NCBI GenBank assembly: GCA_024305405.1
Contig: JAKNDB010000109.1
Location: forward strand, 4,092,001 to 4,156,000
Reading direction: 5' to 3'
From: Dirofilaria immitis
Taxonomy: Eukaryota; Nematoda; Chromadorea; Rhabditida; Onchocercidae
DNA: 64,000 nucleotides
The notes beneath the pieces are model-generated. The model was given only the letters and a program-made list of their open reading frames with translations, ran no database searches and was not told the origin of the DNA. Numbering within the stretch: position 1 is the stretch's first letter; each line of letters begins with the position of its first letter. Of the stretch, positions 14,474 through 28,900 are shown piece after piece. The position numbers and the translations under genes are program-made.

Positions 14474-15230
14474 TGGAATCTGAACATGATGAGAGGATAG
14501 AGAACACACGCAAGAAACAAAACGCCAAAATGCCACTGCGATCGAATGAAACATTCGCGAAATCAATGAAACGGTTAAAAATCGAATAAAACAAACGGGA
14601 AGTCACTAGCTTTCCCAGCATGTATTAAATCCACGAAAATCATATTTACTGCAGTTGGAATTCGAGACTGAATAAGCCGATCTCAAAATAAACCAGTATA
14701 TTAGAAACGAATGGATATTTGCAGCACTTTTGCACAGGCTATCAACATTACGAAAACTGTCCACATAATAACTATAACAAGTCATCCACTCATGGCAACA
14801 CCAGAATTGGTCGTAAATTTGATTCAGGGATTTATTATATGAAACGAATCATTATATAACATTCTCTTTCGTCCGCTCTCGATACCTTAACTCTCTTTCC
14901 TTTCCTTTTCACTTCCAGAAATGAAAATTTTAATGATTATACATCTTCAATTATATGAAATTCCAAAACACAATAAAAGGCAAATAGTGTGGAAAGCCAG
15001 CACGCTGAACACTGCCACGAAACTAAAGTTTTTACTTGCAATTTTTAGCACAGCAATTTAGACAATTCTCACAAAAATGAAAAAAGGAAATATAATATTT
15101 TCCTTCCAGAATATGAAAGTATCCATTGTGTTATACACTCACATTACTGAAAGGCTACCATAAAACAGATAACTTATCCTTTGAAGAAGTGGAAGGACAT
15201 GAAAATAACAAGAATTACAGAGAACATAAA
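14474..15230. other. Intergenic stretch
   Basis: Between the NDUFA12 start and the p47 stop codon, both on the minus strand. No exon or RNA gene seen. It should contain the p47 3' UTR and the NDUFA12 upstream region. Confidence 0.35.
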
Positions 15231-17621
15231 CTATACAAGCTTCACAACAATAACTGCATTCAATAAACCTGCTTCTTTCAGAGAAACGTTTTCTTGTTCG
15301 ATCACTTTATTCGGAAAAGTCGTCATCAAATTGAACGGCACAAAAGCATAATCTGGTGCTGCGCTAAAAATATTGCAACATTTGATATTGTGTTTAGTCG
15401 TAGCACTGCTAACACAATCATAGCCAACAGCATTTGGAAATGAATATAGTGCATACTTTATACTGAAAAACAGTCATTAAAACAATGCGACTCACATTAT
15501 GAGGAAATTTCGAATGTCTCCAACAGTGTGATTGTGATTGAATTGGCCGACAATGCGCCTTCCACTTGGCAGTCGAATTTGAACATGCGTAACGGGCTCT
15601 TCATTAGTTAGCTTTATCGTTTCTTGAGCTTTCTTAACACAATGAAAATCTAAAAAACATCAAAATTCAATTATTTTTAGATCACTTAATGACGGTCGTG
15701 CAATAACACTCCGTAATGTATAAATTACAGAGTGAAGAAATGTTCAAAGACAAAATTCATCGATATTCATCAAGCATTTTAAATGTGAAGACGAACAGAT
15801 GAACAAGATCATATCAATTTTCTTTTTTTTTTTTGTTGAGATGTTACAAATATAGCTTACCTACACATTCACTGTTTGCTGGATTAGCATCATTATTTGT
15901 GTTTTGCTCGAGATTTCCTGCAGAAACGATAGTTGGAACAATTTCACCTAGTCTCTGTCCTTGTCCACTGAATGGCTTCGATTTAACTACATATGGCTGA
16001 TATCGACGTTCCATTCGAATGTCAATAGTTTTGCCAGGATACTGCCGTATTATCTCGTTCGGAATGTGCCTAAACTGTTTTAAATATAAATGAGAAACAA
16101 CATAGTTCCGGAAGAACAACTGCATTAATAAGCATAAATCGCTGCAAAATGTAATAACGAAAAATGTTTAAATCGAAAAATTGTCCGTAGAATGACTACG
16201 CGATCTCATATAGACTGTTTGAAAAGACCCATGATTATTATTAGCCAAGTTTTTCATTTCATTGAATTTACGCCAAATTTAGATACTGTGATTGAAATTC
16301 CCTAGCTTCAGTAAGCTAGCAAGCTAAAAAATTTTTTAGGCTTTGTTTGATGTATCAAAAACATCCCATTCTGCTTTGTCAATATGATAACCAAAACAGA
16401 GAAGGCTTCAGCAACCGTTATTACGGACAACTCAATAAAAACAGTAACTGCTGTTTTCGTTAAAAGACTAACAAATCAGCTGTGGTCCTAATTTTTGCAA
16501 AAAGTAATGCAAATGTATCATTCTGATCATTCTGATGCATTTGCATTACTTTTTTGATGCATTTGCAATAAGAAGTATCCCTTTATACCATTTTAAAGCT
16601 TTAGTAAGTAAATACCTATAAAATGCAAAAATTCATCTGATCAAATTCAAAATTACCCTCGCTAATCGAATGCAAAAACGAATGGTTTGGTAGATCACTG
16701 TATAGTCGAAGTGGACCACCGTCTACTGTAAATCCATTTTCCCACATTATGAGTGTCACCTCTTGCTAAAACACTTGTAGAATTGGTTACTTTAAATCTA
16801 CTGATCAAAACGACACTAGAAGGAATTCCAAAAGCTCCGATGTGAAAGGAACATCAAAATGTGCTTACTGGAACTGAATCAGAAGAAATATTCGATTCAA
16901 CCAATTCAGATGGCTGTATTGTATTCCCTAAACGATAACCTTTACTACCCGAAGCAAACTTCACGGCATCACGAGTTCCAAATCTAGCATTCTCTTCTGG
17001 TGTTAAAGATTCAGCACCGTGTGCACGAGCTGAACTGAAGAACTTTGAAACAATGTCTTCATTATGTGTGCTATCTGGTCCAAGTACTAGATTTCCACTG
17101 AAATACGGTTTAAAACAATAAGGAAATGTAAATAGATTATGATATTCTACGTAAATTCTTATAAATTGTATCAGTGTCTTATAAATTCGCATCTCAGGTT
17201 TTTTCCACCAAGTTTTGCTAGGATAGAAGAGATACAGATCCATATCCATATACCTCTAAAGCTAAAAAAAAAAAAAAAAAAACCAACTCAAGTAATTTTT
17301 ATTTCTTAACGAGAAATTAAGAAGAGCACATAAGTAGCCTTAAAAAATTATTTAGCAGGAAGTTAAACAAAAATTATTGTGACAAAAGTTCATTAAATTT
17401 ACCTCTGCTCGCTACCACCCACGAAAAATCCTTGCTGACGCTTCTCATCATCATTGGGTGGACTACTGCTTCGACTCCTTGATTTTTCTGATGAATGTAA
17501 AGTTGCAATCCTATAATAATCTAAGTATCTCCTCCCATATAATAAAGAAACTGATACAAAGTTAAATTTTTCTTACTATAATTGATTGATAGATGCCTCC
17601 AATCGTCTTCATGTTTGCCTA
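15231..17621 (-). CDS. ubxn-2: p47-type UBX/SEP cofactor of p97/CDC-48
   Basis: Adaptor that recruits the AAA ATPase p97/CDC-48 in membrane fusion and ubiquitin-dependent processes. Exons: 17510-17403 (Ser-rich, then RQGFFVGGSEQ), 17097-16869 (SGNLVLGP, SKFFSSARAHGAE), 16765 to about 16658 (VTLIMWENGFTVDGGPLRLY, start of the SEP domain), 16069 or 16074 to 15861 (HIPNEIIRQY, then FSGQGQRLGE, end of SEP), 15649-15496 (UBX: THVQIRLPSGRRIVGQFNH) and 15363-15231 (AFVPFNLMTTFPNK, stop TAG). FxGGSE, the SEP core FxGxGxxLG and the UBX fold are diagnostic. A first exon near 17621-17584 is uncertain; the N-terminal UBA domain of other p47 proteins was not located. The SEP halves do not join in phase unless one G is missing at 16656-16658. 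Confidence 0.85.
16500..16555. repeat. 17-bp perfect inverted repeat
   Basis: Arms AAAAAGTAATGCAAATG (16500-16516) and its reverse complement (16539-16555) flank a 22-base loop. It lies in the p47 intron between the two SEP exons and could fold as a stem in RNA or DNA. Confidence 0.8.
17263..17282. repeat. Poly-A tract (about 19 bp)
   Basis: An uninterrupted adenine run on the plus strand (poly-T in the sense of the p47 gene), inside a p47 intron upstream of the acceptor at 17097. Confidence 0.85.
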
Positions 17622-18954
17622 TTAAATTATAATTGGAAAACATAAAAATTTAACATATTAAACAAATTAAGTTAGCCAGAATTGTCCGGTCATCAGCAAA
17701 ATCTGTCCTTTGGTGATAACAAGTCAGCGACTATCATACCAGTTCTCCAATTATTTTATTTAGTTCACCGCTACCTTGGTATTTCGCATTATAAAACTGG
17801 CACAATGCTTTCTCGGTTTGCTTGAAGCTTCTACGTTATTCCTTGTTACATTTCGGCGATATTTAACTTTCACAAAATTCACGTCATACTACGATGCCTG
17901 CTATGTATGTATACCTCACGACTGCAAAATTCAGAAAACCAATGAAATGAATGACGGACCTACGGCTCATCGTACAGTTAATATATAAATCTTCGAAGAA
18001 CGGTGCTGTCGAAAAAGAATTCTGGAATGATTTAGTGATAATGTATGCAGGGTTAAATCGCGAAATGTAAGTTAAATCGAAATATACATGTTAAATCGCG
18101 AAATGCTGTTCATCGCCATGCTCCTTTATTCTTCATCCTATCATATATCGAGAAAATAAAGCTTAGACGAAAGCAAGACCTCCCCCACCTCCCTTTTCTC
18201 TTCGCACACGTGCCCGACGACAAACAAAACCAACCTTCATTTTGCAGAAAAACCGCTATAATTTATGAGTCTCAATGAAAACTTTCATCTCTTCCCCATA
18301 TTTCATTTTAATTCCTTAGCTTTTATGTGTAATGCTGAATATATAGCAGTGTTTTCTTCATAATTATAATTAGTCATCATTGCATGTATGAGATGCAAAA
18401 CTTTAATTCCAACTCTTGAAAACAGTAATTAAAAAACAAATATATAGCTCACTTGTATAAAAAAGCGTACATGTAATAAACACTTGCATGTGCTTCACAA
18501 AACTCTTTCAAACAATAAAAGGGTGCGTAATGTAGACAGTAATAACCGGAAATTTTTTAAATTACAACTTTTCATTTTCATTTTAAAGTTTATTAATTGA
18601 ACACAAATCTTTAATATCATGTCAAGCTAAATGCTTGAGGCGGAATATGAATTTCAGTATACGGTACTAGTTTCTTTGGTATTAGATCGAATGTATGCAA
18701 AATTGTAAATTTATCTATACGGTGGAATATTAGTTGTCAACGATATCACTAATTAGCCTTGCTAATGAAGATGAAACACTAAATTAAGAAATGTTTTAAA
18801 ATAAAGGATTTTAACCAAGGTTCGCAACATCTATTTATTTCGAATTAGGCAATTCGAATTTTCGGAAAATTACCTAAATTAAACAAAATACATCTTAAAA
18901 AGTTTCTGGATAATTCACTGTTCATCATCCTTTCGATTATTTTCCGATAATTTG
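17622..18954. other. Intergenic stretch
   Basis: No exon supported on either strand. A short open frame at 17776-17988 has no recognisable features. The region should hold the p47 promoter and possibly its missing first exon. Confidence 0.35.
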
Positions 18955-20123
18955 TCACTCGTAACTGTTGTCATCATTATAGGTGGTATTATCTTCTCTC
19001 TTATATCCGAAACATCCTTTAAAAAGTTCGCTTATAAATCAAAACTTTCACAATGGTATTAATTTGGTTTGAATTTATGAGAATCATTAATAGTTACTTT
19101 GTGAATCTCTTACCATGTTGTTGATCATCTCTTTCTTCCCACATCTGCACATTGTTTTCATGACTGTTTTGTCCTGCGTTACGAAGTCTAAAATTTATGC
19201 TAATTGATATTTATAAGTATGATACGCTTTTCCGAACAACATCTTGGAAATCAACTCCATAAATAACTATGCTTTTCTCATTGGAATATGCTAGCAACTA
19301 TATTGGGATTTTTGCGTAATAAGAGAGCAACTTAATTTTATTATTATTCTCGGATATGATGGTCAACGGATGAAGCTGTTGTCGTTTTCGATACTGTTTG
19401 ACGTATTCTTCGACTGTTTTATCAGACGTGCTGATTCATTCAGAAGATGATCCGATTGCTCCATAAGAAGTTTATATTCTAGAATCTACAACCGAATATT
19501 TATTACATTTTATGCTTGTACTTGGTATTAAAAAATCTCCCTCGATAATAAATCGTCTATTTTATGAACTCTAATAAAGCTATATTAACGTCCGATGATG
19601 TTGTTTTCTGGAAAATAGATTACATTAAATGGTTGGAAAATCCTGGCAAGATATTTCATTAGTTTATATCCCTTATTTTTCAGAAGTTATTTCATGTCCA
19701 CTAAAATTTTGAAAGCTGAAAATTTTAACATCTAAAACAATTTTGAAAATTGAGTTCTAAACGGAGTCTGAATCCACCATTTTTTACATATGGTGTTTGA
19801 ATTTAAAGTTCACTTTTTTCACGTATTTTCTTCGATTCTTCCAGCTGAATTTTCAGATCTTCTGAGACATGATTGACAATAGCTTGCAATTCCGCTACTC
19901 GATGAAATACAGCTCTCATTTCCTGAACATTGTAAAATATATTTTAAACAAAATCATATAAAAGAATTAAAATTGCTTACGTCATTAGTTTGTTGCATTG
20001 CGATGCGCAATGATTGCATACTTCGCTTCAAATCATCAATTTGTTCCTCGATGATCTTTTTTTCATTTCGGATAGCGTCATTGGTGCTTTGATAATATTT
20101 TCTCGATCGTCCATGTTGCCCAT
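18955..20123 (-). CDS. Small coiled-coil protein, family not recognised
   Basis: Five probable exons: 20123-19981, 19922-19814, 19478 to about 19380, 19187-19114 and 19016-18955 (stop TGA). Start MGNMDDREN, with a splice acceptor 3 bases before the ATG. The body is heptad-like and charged: NEKKIIEEQIDDLKRSMQSL, then VAELQAIVNHVSEDLKIQLE, then YKLLMEQSDHLLNESARLI. The tail is acidic and polar (YNDDNSYE). Exons 1-2, 2-3 and 4-5 join in phase; 3-4 does not. One missing A at 20088-20090 is needed to pass from the start into the coiled coil. No catalytic motif or membrane segment is seen. Role unknown; a scaffold or tethering subunit is possible but not shown. Confidence 0.5.
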
Positions 20124-23100
20124 ATTCTACAATTTTATCCTAATTCTGTAAAAAGTAGAATCATCTGATGATTATGTCAAATGCAAAATTCTGATAATAA
20201 AATCCAAAAGCTATGGACACAATAGGATTTGAAAATGAATTTTGTGAAAAGCTACAATTTTGAATCAGTTAAAACGGTATTAAAACCTCCTATTAAAACT
20301 ATTTCGAATTAAAATAACCAGAGAATTGGAAGGATTGGACTCTTGGCAATCGAATGTAGCAATGATTACATCACGATGCGTTTCTTTTGTGTGAGAAGCG
20401 TATATATAATATATTTAAAACTATTATTTAACAAAGTGTAAAATTATAATTAGGCGATATTATTTCTCTAGAATTAATGAGTTATGAGGAATAACATTTT
20501 AAAGACTTTGTAGGAATAAGAAGGCAAAAGAAAGATCTTCCATCTGACGAAGTACAATAGGTATTACATCACAACCATTTCATTAGAGGTTAATTGAATT
20601 TCATTTAGTAAATGCATAATTTAGGCTTCGGATTTATGATTACTTTATTTGGTTTAGATACGTTTCATTTTTCTAATGATGTTAGCGTCTCTGAACATCT
20701 TACCTGATTCAGTTATACAAAGACGAAGCTTCTATTATATTTGAACAAGTATTGTAATTTATTAGAAAGAAAAATAGACTTAATATCATCCTAAATTGTG
20801 TCATTATTCATCATCAAATTAAAAAGACATCAAGAACCGTGGAGAACGGTAAGTAAAAGGATCTCCTATCCCTTAAAGAAACACTGTATAACATATGAAA
20901 CTTATATGTTTTCTGTTTATTATGTCATGAAAACAAACTTGCAGAAAAACAATACGTCATACGTAAGATACGTATATTCAAGTTTATCTAGGAAATAAAT
21001 AAAAAACGGAGACCAGATACAAATCAAATAAAAAAGAGAGGAAAAACTTAACGGTCGACTGCAACTAAAGGAAACAAATTCGCAAATGATTTGGTGCGTT
21101 GAAGCTGCGCAAACATATACAATAATCATATGCAAATTTTGGTATCAGACGAAATGCTATTGCGAAGTGCAGACGATGCTACTGTCAAGAGCGTAATGTA
21201 ATATGTAAATTTTAGAATGGACAAATTTTCAAAGTGCATAACATATTGTCATTCATTAAGACTTGCCTCATACTTACATTATTTACTTCTATCTTTTTGG
21301 GAGAGAACGTTATTTTGCAGAAATTATTGGATAATTACGGCGAACATCTGAATAAAATAATTTTACAATTATTTTATTTCTGATAACCTTTACTTAATTG
21401 ACCTTCATAACTCCATCATTGAAACATTTGCTAATAATTCAATCAAACTCATCCTGATAACTAACAACTATCCATAGCATAATCACTTGGCGGGTTAGTA
21501 ATAACCTAAATGAGCTACTTCTACATGATATTTGAGTATACCACTTATTACTTCCTCAACACTAATTTTTTGTAAGTAATTCACTATAATATTAAAATTT
21601 AAATCATTGATGGAATCCATATGATTCAAATTATCCTTGTGCTTTCTGCGGTGGACTACTAATAATATTAATTACTGTTTCATAAAGAATGAAATAGTTT
21701 GAAATACAACTTTCATTTTAAAATTTAATAAATTTTAGGGCGCTTTTTCGCTTTCTGTATTCTGCAGAGCATTTGTTATATCCAGGAAATTCAATTTTTT
21801 TCTTTTTCTGAAGAGACAGAAAAAGTACTTAGCAAAGAAAAATCAGTATAATCAAGTTATAACTCTCTATAAGGCATATTTAGTGACTATAAATTTCAAA
21901 CTTTTGGAAGAAGAATAATCATTCTAAAATGTAACTTTTAGTGAAATTTTTTGAATTTTTAATTTTTGCATAAGAAATTTTATGAAATCTTTCATAATTG
22001 GACAAGAAAGTCTTGAATACTTCAGCTGTACTTGGAATGCAACCAATCTGAATAACAGCATTGTTTGGCATCGTTCGCAATTGCTGCTGTATACTGAGCA
22101 GAATAGCGTTCCAGATCAACATTTCACAAAAATTAAAAGTAGAGGAAACTACATTTCAAAAAGAGAAAAAAATTGCCACCATTATCTGTAAACTTTTCAA
22201 ACTTTTCTCTCTAATCCTCATAAATAAATGAAAAGAATTTTGAAGCGAAAAACTTTAAAAAATTTCGAGAGAAAATAAATGCATAGGATTCTATAAGAAT
22301 CCTGCAAGTATGTCATGCTCATCTTCACATTCAGTATTTACAGGAATATTTTTACAGAAGAATAAATTTAGGCTGAATATGGGAGAACAATCAGATTTTT
22401 TCTAATGATTTACAATTGCTGGTGATTATTTAGCAACAATTCGAACGGTGAATTTTTGGTGATATCGTTTTTTGATGATGGCATTGTTTCTGTAAATTGC
22501 TGCGGTAACAATGATTGCTTTCGATGTAAGCGAAATATCAATAGCTTTGTCGAGGAAGTTCTTGCCATCTTCATATAGATCTTCATATAGACCATTTTAC
22601 TGTATTGCTTAGTTTTTCTATTGCTAGCGATAAAAACTAGTCGAAATCAACCGATGATATCGCAGGTATAGATAGAAACGACAATTTAAAATTAAAGATA
22701 CTGTAGTTGGTGAGACATCATGGTTCTTCCTGACATTTTTGTGTGTTTTGCTGTCAACACAATTACTGACAGTGCAAAAAACCATTAAATTGAATGTTGT
22801 CGAGCTGAATGTCTACCGTCATATTTTCAATTTTATTGTACTGTTTCATCACTGATAATATTTTAGAGAAGTGAAGAATGGAGTTTTTGTGAAGGGTTTT
22901 AGTGAAAAACTGTAACTGGAATATAACTGCAATTTTTTATAAAGCTGAGCTTTACTGAATCCTGCTAATATTTCATTTATATCAATGTTTGTCAGTGACA
23001 AATTACGATTTATATAACGCTGAACTTACATTTTTTATATTTTTCAATAACATTCTCAAAGAACTGAAGTCCAAAGTACGTTGCACTTTATTATTTGGTA

Positions 23101-25902
23101 AAGCTAAATTTCCAATCTGTCTGGATGATTTTTAGTTTCAGATGCACCAAATGATTCAATGCGATAGTCATTTAAACAGATCGACATAAAGCAGCTTTTT
23201 TGATGTATTTGCAAGTCACTTGTCTCAGTAGTAAATCATATGATTTTAATATTCTCAAAATCCAGCTTTGTTGGCAAAAATCTAATTTAGTATGATGTCA
23301 TCAGATACTAGATCACCAATATCAAGTTCGAAAAATTTTTATCTGCTTTCTGAAATTTCAAATTAGTCTACTAAAAATTGACAAATTATCATAATGAACA
23401 GTGGAATCAACGTTTTTACAAATATGCCGATGCTGATCAAAATGCATGAGATGGAAATGCGATGACATTGTATGGTGAGATTAGCGAAATAAACATGCCA
23501 TTGTTAAGAAATTTTCTTAGCATTTGAATAAAAAAATTCAATCAGTCATAATTTGAAATAAAAATTTTAAATACTGCTAAGTTAAGAGCTGACTACTGGA
23601 AATCGCAGAAAAATCATAGTCAAATACTAACAATGTTAATCTCATTTCGAATGCATTACTACCTGCCTTTTTAGTCATAAGTGCATGATGCAAAGGACAG
23701 AAGAACAATATAATCTGATAATTTTATCAGCGACCAGTGATCAAACCTGACCATGTGGCATTAGCAACGTAGAGTGTCGGAAACTACGCTGTGGCAAATA
23801 TAAATGCATATTTTCAAGTTCAAAGTCATCTCGTATTATGTGTAATACATGTATGGAAAAAGAATGGGTTTTATTGAAGATTTCCTTGGTAGGTTTGATG
23901 GTCAGTTGAAGGAAGACGAGGTGTAGTGTAGTTGTCCACTAGATCGAGTAAAAATGTTTATTCTTTCTTTTATATCTTATTTATGAGTACGTACATACAT
24001 ATATAATTTTGATTAAGAGAAAAACATACTTAGTGGAAATTGTTTACAACAAATATTTTAACAGATATTCGTTTAAATAAAGAAAAAACTATATGAAATC
24101 TGATTACATTATATGAATTGTAATAAGATTAGTTATCAGTTAAAGGATTTTTGCATATGAATTAGTATTTTAGCCATAAGAGAAATGATTTGAATTTAAT
24201 TAGATCAAGATAACAAGCAGAAACATAAAAACGCATTAAAAATGGCCATAATGAATATGAAATTAGTTACACGACTCATTACATTTATTTACATTTTACA
24301 TGATTTAATTTTATTTTATTAATTTCTTTAGTGATAATTAATATTCGCGACAATATATGGGCTTGCAATCATCAAATAACTGAAATTATTGGGATGAGAT
24401 GAAGCATGATAAGCGCAAGCATAGCTAATATTTTCACACCGTTATAAGCGGTTCTATCAATTTTCTGACCTAGCAATCGACAGTGATAAAACTGTATTTC
24501 TAAGCTAAATTTGAATGCTTAACATGATTATTTGCTGTTTGATAAATTTTTATTATAGATTGAATTTCACATTTTAATAAGTTATGATAATCATTCCAAA
24601 AATATTAGAGAAAATTTTTCCAGTTCCCATCCTGATCGATAACGATTTCAACATTAAAGGCCACCACTTAAGAAGTGAAAGTTATAGATATCAGATAAAT
24701 ATTCCGGTTGCTGTACAGCTTAATTACAATTTTCCTTTTAGCACGGAAGAAATATGTGCATCAAGAAGAAAAGTTAGACTCTATTGTATTTGTAGAAAAG
24801 ATGGCAATTATTAATGGAGAAAATAGGACTACTGATTAATGATGCCTTTGCAATATCTCAATTAATTAAGTCGCCTTTATGGATGTAGATGAAATGAACT
24901 CGAATGGAAAGTGCAAAATGACCTATAAAGCTTCGATTTTGCGATTACTAAAACACAAAAACTTCTCGTCACATTAGTCCCTTTTTCACTATCAATCTAT
25001 TATTGTCAAATTTTTGTACTTTCGAACTTATGTTTCGCTTTTTTGAAACAGAAATTCATTATAACATACTTTTTTCTTTTCACCGTGAATAATTTTTTTA
25101 TGCAAATTATCTGATAATTTGATTTTTTTTTAGAGAGTAATCAGGAATAATTGATCATAACGATAACAAAAGAGAAGTGAAAAATATCGTTGATAATCAC
25201 ATGTACTAAGCAAGCAATTTGCTGATGACAGTGAAAAGTAAGCGATCGGTGGGATAAATATTTTTATGTCCTCTTGTGAATGCATATTTTTAAATGAGTT
25301 GCTTCAATCGTCGACCATTGATCATGTTCGAAAGCAAAAACCTAAAATGGAAAGCTATTCAGGCCAGATGCTTGGTTTATTATTCATCGTTACGAAAAAT
25401 AGATTATACATTTGGCTGGTAGTCTTATAACATCAAATATATCACATCATTCAAGGAGGAATGAAGATTTAGAAAAGGAGTAGCAGAGAGCAGAATTGCA
25501 GAGCAGAACGTGAAGATAGCTAAGGGAAACAGATGAGCTTATTGCAGTTACTCTATGCTAGTCACCCTGCAGTTGGGGACTTCCAGTAGGCTATTTATGA
25601 AAAGGGACGGCATTATTAAGCTCAAGTTTCTTTGATCATTATCCGTATCTAGCAGTTCGTCATTTGGCTACTCTTTCTCCTTGTATGTTTGTCCCTGTCA
25701 GATGCAAACAGCTGTTTAGAGTCATATTTCATCTAGTGATTTTATGCGATTTCCTCCAATTTAATTAACAATGTTGGGCATTATTTGTACAGATAACCAG
25801 CTACATAGCAACTCCTATCCAGTAATAATTCTTCCTACTGGTCATCGTACTATCCGTACTAGTCAGTTCCTGAAATTGGCTATTAAAAAATTGAGCACTT
25901 CG
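20124..25902. other. Long gene-poor stretch upstream of the CASPR-like gene
   Basis: About 5.8 kb between a minus-strand and a plus-strand gene, so it contains two divergent promoters. Open frames in it (for example 21919-22191 on both strands, and 24584-24814) have no family signature or convincing splice borders. I see no RNA gene or mobile element. Confidence 0.4.
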
Positions 25903-28900
25903 ATGCGACGACGATCGACGACGATCTGCTCCCCTCTGCCACTTTTTCTTTCCTTATTTTTATCTATTTCCTTGTTTCTTCCAGGTAAAGTATCATATTC
26001 TGTTTTTCTTTATCTTATTCACGTCTGATTAGTTCGGGTCTTTATTTAAATTCCCTTGCAGTTTCAATTGAAAAATCTAATAAAAATTAATTTAGTGCAT
26101 ACTAATTATTCAATAAATTCTATTCATTTTTAATAATTATAGTGAGATTTACACAATTATTTTTTGATTATTTCAATGACATCTTTTTCTCAGTAGCAAA
26201 TATAAATTTGGTGGATGGCTTAAGCTGCGAAGAACAAAGGTTTTCTGCGCTAAGTACCGATCTTGGCTTTCTACATATCATTCAAAAGATTGCCATTTTG
26301 GCTCCATTATCATTATTCTATGTATATATCGAAGTTACTGATGATCACACAACCAAGATTCAACTACGTACTTCTAATGGTTCGCCTTTGGTATGTTCGA
26401 AAATTCGCTTGAAAATTCGAGTCGTGATTTTCATAATTAGAAAGCAGTCATTGATTCCGATTAGCATTTAATGACGTAGTGCCAAATCAAATTTCCGTAT
26501 ACATTCTGACTTGAAAATTACAGATTACTAAAAATTTTCTATGCATCGATAACGACCTTTAATAGAACAATTTGCTACATGAAATTCGTAAATCTCAAAA
26601 TACATTAATCCCATCCATCTTTGTTTGTTTGTATTTGATTATTAATCTGATTTAAAGATTTTATATTCGTCACAATCGGCTACAGCATCTGAATGGCAGA
26701 CACTAGATGTGCTTACAAAAAGGATATATATTGTGCCTGTATATAGTTCCGATGCTGATATCATTCCTACTGTCGTGATCACTGCTTGCAAATACTGTAA
26801 GTATTTCAAAGAACAAAGAAAGCTTTTTAAATATTTTAAAATGATTACTCTAATATCCAGAAAATCCGATTTGGTTATGTGATCACGATGAAAGAATGAA
26901 ACGTGGATCGTAGTAGCTGAAACGAACGAACAATTCATACAATTTCTAAACAAGCTATTAGAATAAGTCGTTTTAAAAGCAAGCTAAGGAAAAGTAATTT
27001 ATATTAGCGGATAAAATCAGGCGATCCGAGCGATACCGCTAACATAACTAATAGTGAATTTAGCAAATAGAATAGTTTAAAAAGCATATCTTTAGCAACA
27101 CCAATATCATATTTCAATGATAATATGTATTCCGTTGATACGCATAAAGTTGGTATGATTTCGATGTTTGAAAATCATCTCATTGTTGTGTTTCGCACAT
27201 TTGAAAATGGAATATTCGTATTTTCGATGGCTGAACAAGGCGATTTACTAATTGCTCAAATTGTCCGTGGCAAAGTTTTTATTATTTCTGATTTTGGTGA
27301 GTAATTGTGCTTTATTTACCTGATTAGCTAATGAAAAATTTACTTCCTCAGAAAATAATGCATTAACTAGTAAAGAAAAAAAGTACAGCATAGGAAATAA
27401 GTCATTTAATTTTATATTATAGAAATTTTTAGGCTCACTTACTCAAACAACAGTTTCTGGAGGGACAGCATTAAACGATGGCGAATGGCATGAAATTCGT
27501 TGGATACATCAGTTTGATTCCGTACAGTTGTATGTGGACAATGTCATCATGAATACGACTGCTCCATCCGGTCTATACAGAAAGTTGGATTTCGATGCAC
27601 ACATTCATATTGGTGGGCGACCAATAGATGACATGAATACCGGTATTGAGACGAGCTATCATGGATGTTTTGCTCGGATCATGCTCAACAATGTTGACCT
27701 CTTAGCTGAAATACCCAGATCACTGCGCAAAGACTGCCAAGTGCTATTTTGAAAGTCTACATTGAAGATAACCTGTTAAACTAAGAATATGAAAATAATA
27801 GAGAAAAAATTTTTGTTTATGGCTTTAAATTCTACAAAAATGAAATTAAATGGTGGAGAAAAACTTTGATCTTTCTCTAAGTTCTAATATACGATGCATT
27901 TTCTTTGCAGATGCCAAAATCACAACTTATGACCATTATGACTGGAGGCTATGTATCAATACCATTTTCATTTTTGCCATTTTCAATCGAATTTCGTATT
28001 CTACCTAAGCCAAGCGTCATATTATTATTAACCGATGCGAAAAATAAATCGCTCGCGCGATTAGCACTTGACAGGAAAGGCTTATTGATTTTAACATTGC
28101 TTGCCAATATGTCAGAAATTGAGCAACTGCAGCATTCAGGTTTGGAGATTTGATTTTAAACTTTGCAAAACAAACTCAAAAACCATCTGTTTAATTATCA
28201 AAGATTGTAAATGCATTTGCATCGGCCACCTTCTATAAAAATGGAATCTTTATCAACATTTAATGATTTTTTTTTAACTCGCACAAACATGTTCATGATA
28301 TCCTGAAATACAGACAAATTAGTTAATGATGGCGGTTGGCATTCTATGTCACTGATGATTTGGGAGCGCGATTACATATTGATGTGGACAGTTATACGGT
28401 ACTTTGGTTAGAAGGAAGTGCAGTACGGAATTTAGCTAAGCAACTTACTCATTTTCATTTATCAGCAATTGGTTGCTATCGATCGGCTACTGTAGCTTTC
28501 AGGTCATCAAACTTAACTGGAAATGTTACGTTGGATGCATGTCATTTTCAAGAAAGGTAGTTAATTTTTATTTGTATATCAGCAGCATTTAAGTGTATTT
28601 TCAATTACAATTAAGACTAACGTACTAATGCTTGTATATGCTAATTTAATTTATGCTAGTACTGTCCTCTCTCTAGTAGAATTTGATGCTTTCATTGAAA
28701 GCATGTATTTATGAGATTTCAAAAAGCACATTCTAAGCTTAAACTTTTATGAAATATATAAAAGATCTTGCAAAGAAAATAGCTTAATCAACGATAAGAT
28801 TAATTATATTATATCAAGCTTAAAAAGGAATAATATTTCTTTTTCTAGATGTCTTCCGAATCCTTGCGAGAATCATGCCGTTTGTGAGCAGATATCTCTG

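Noticed and set aside
25771..25902. Upstream ATG at 25771 as start of the CASPR-like protein
   Set aside because: It would put about 44 residues before the signal peptide. The ATG at 25903 gives a textbook signal peptide.
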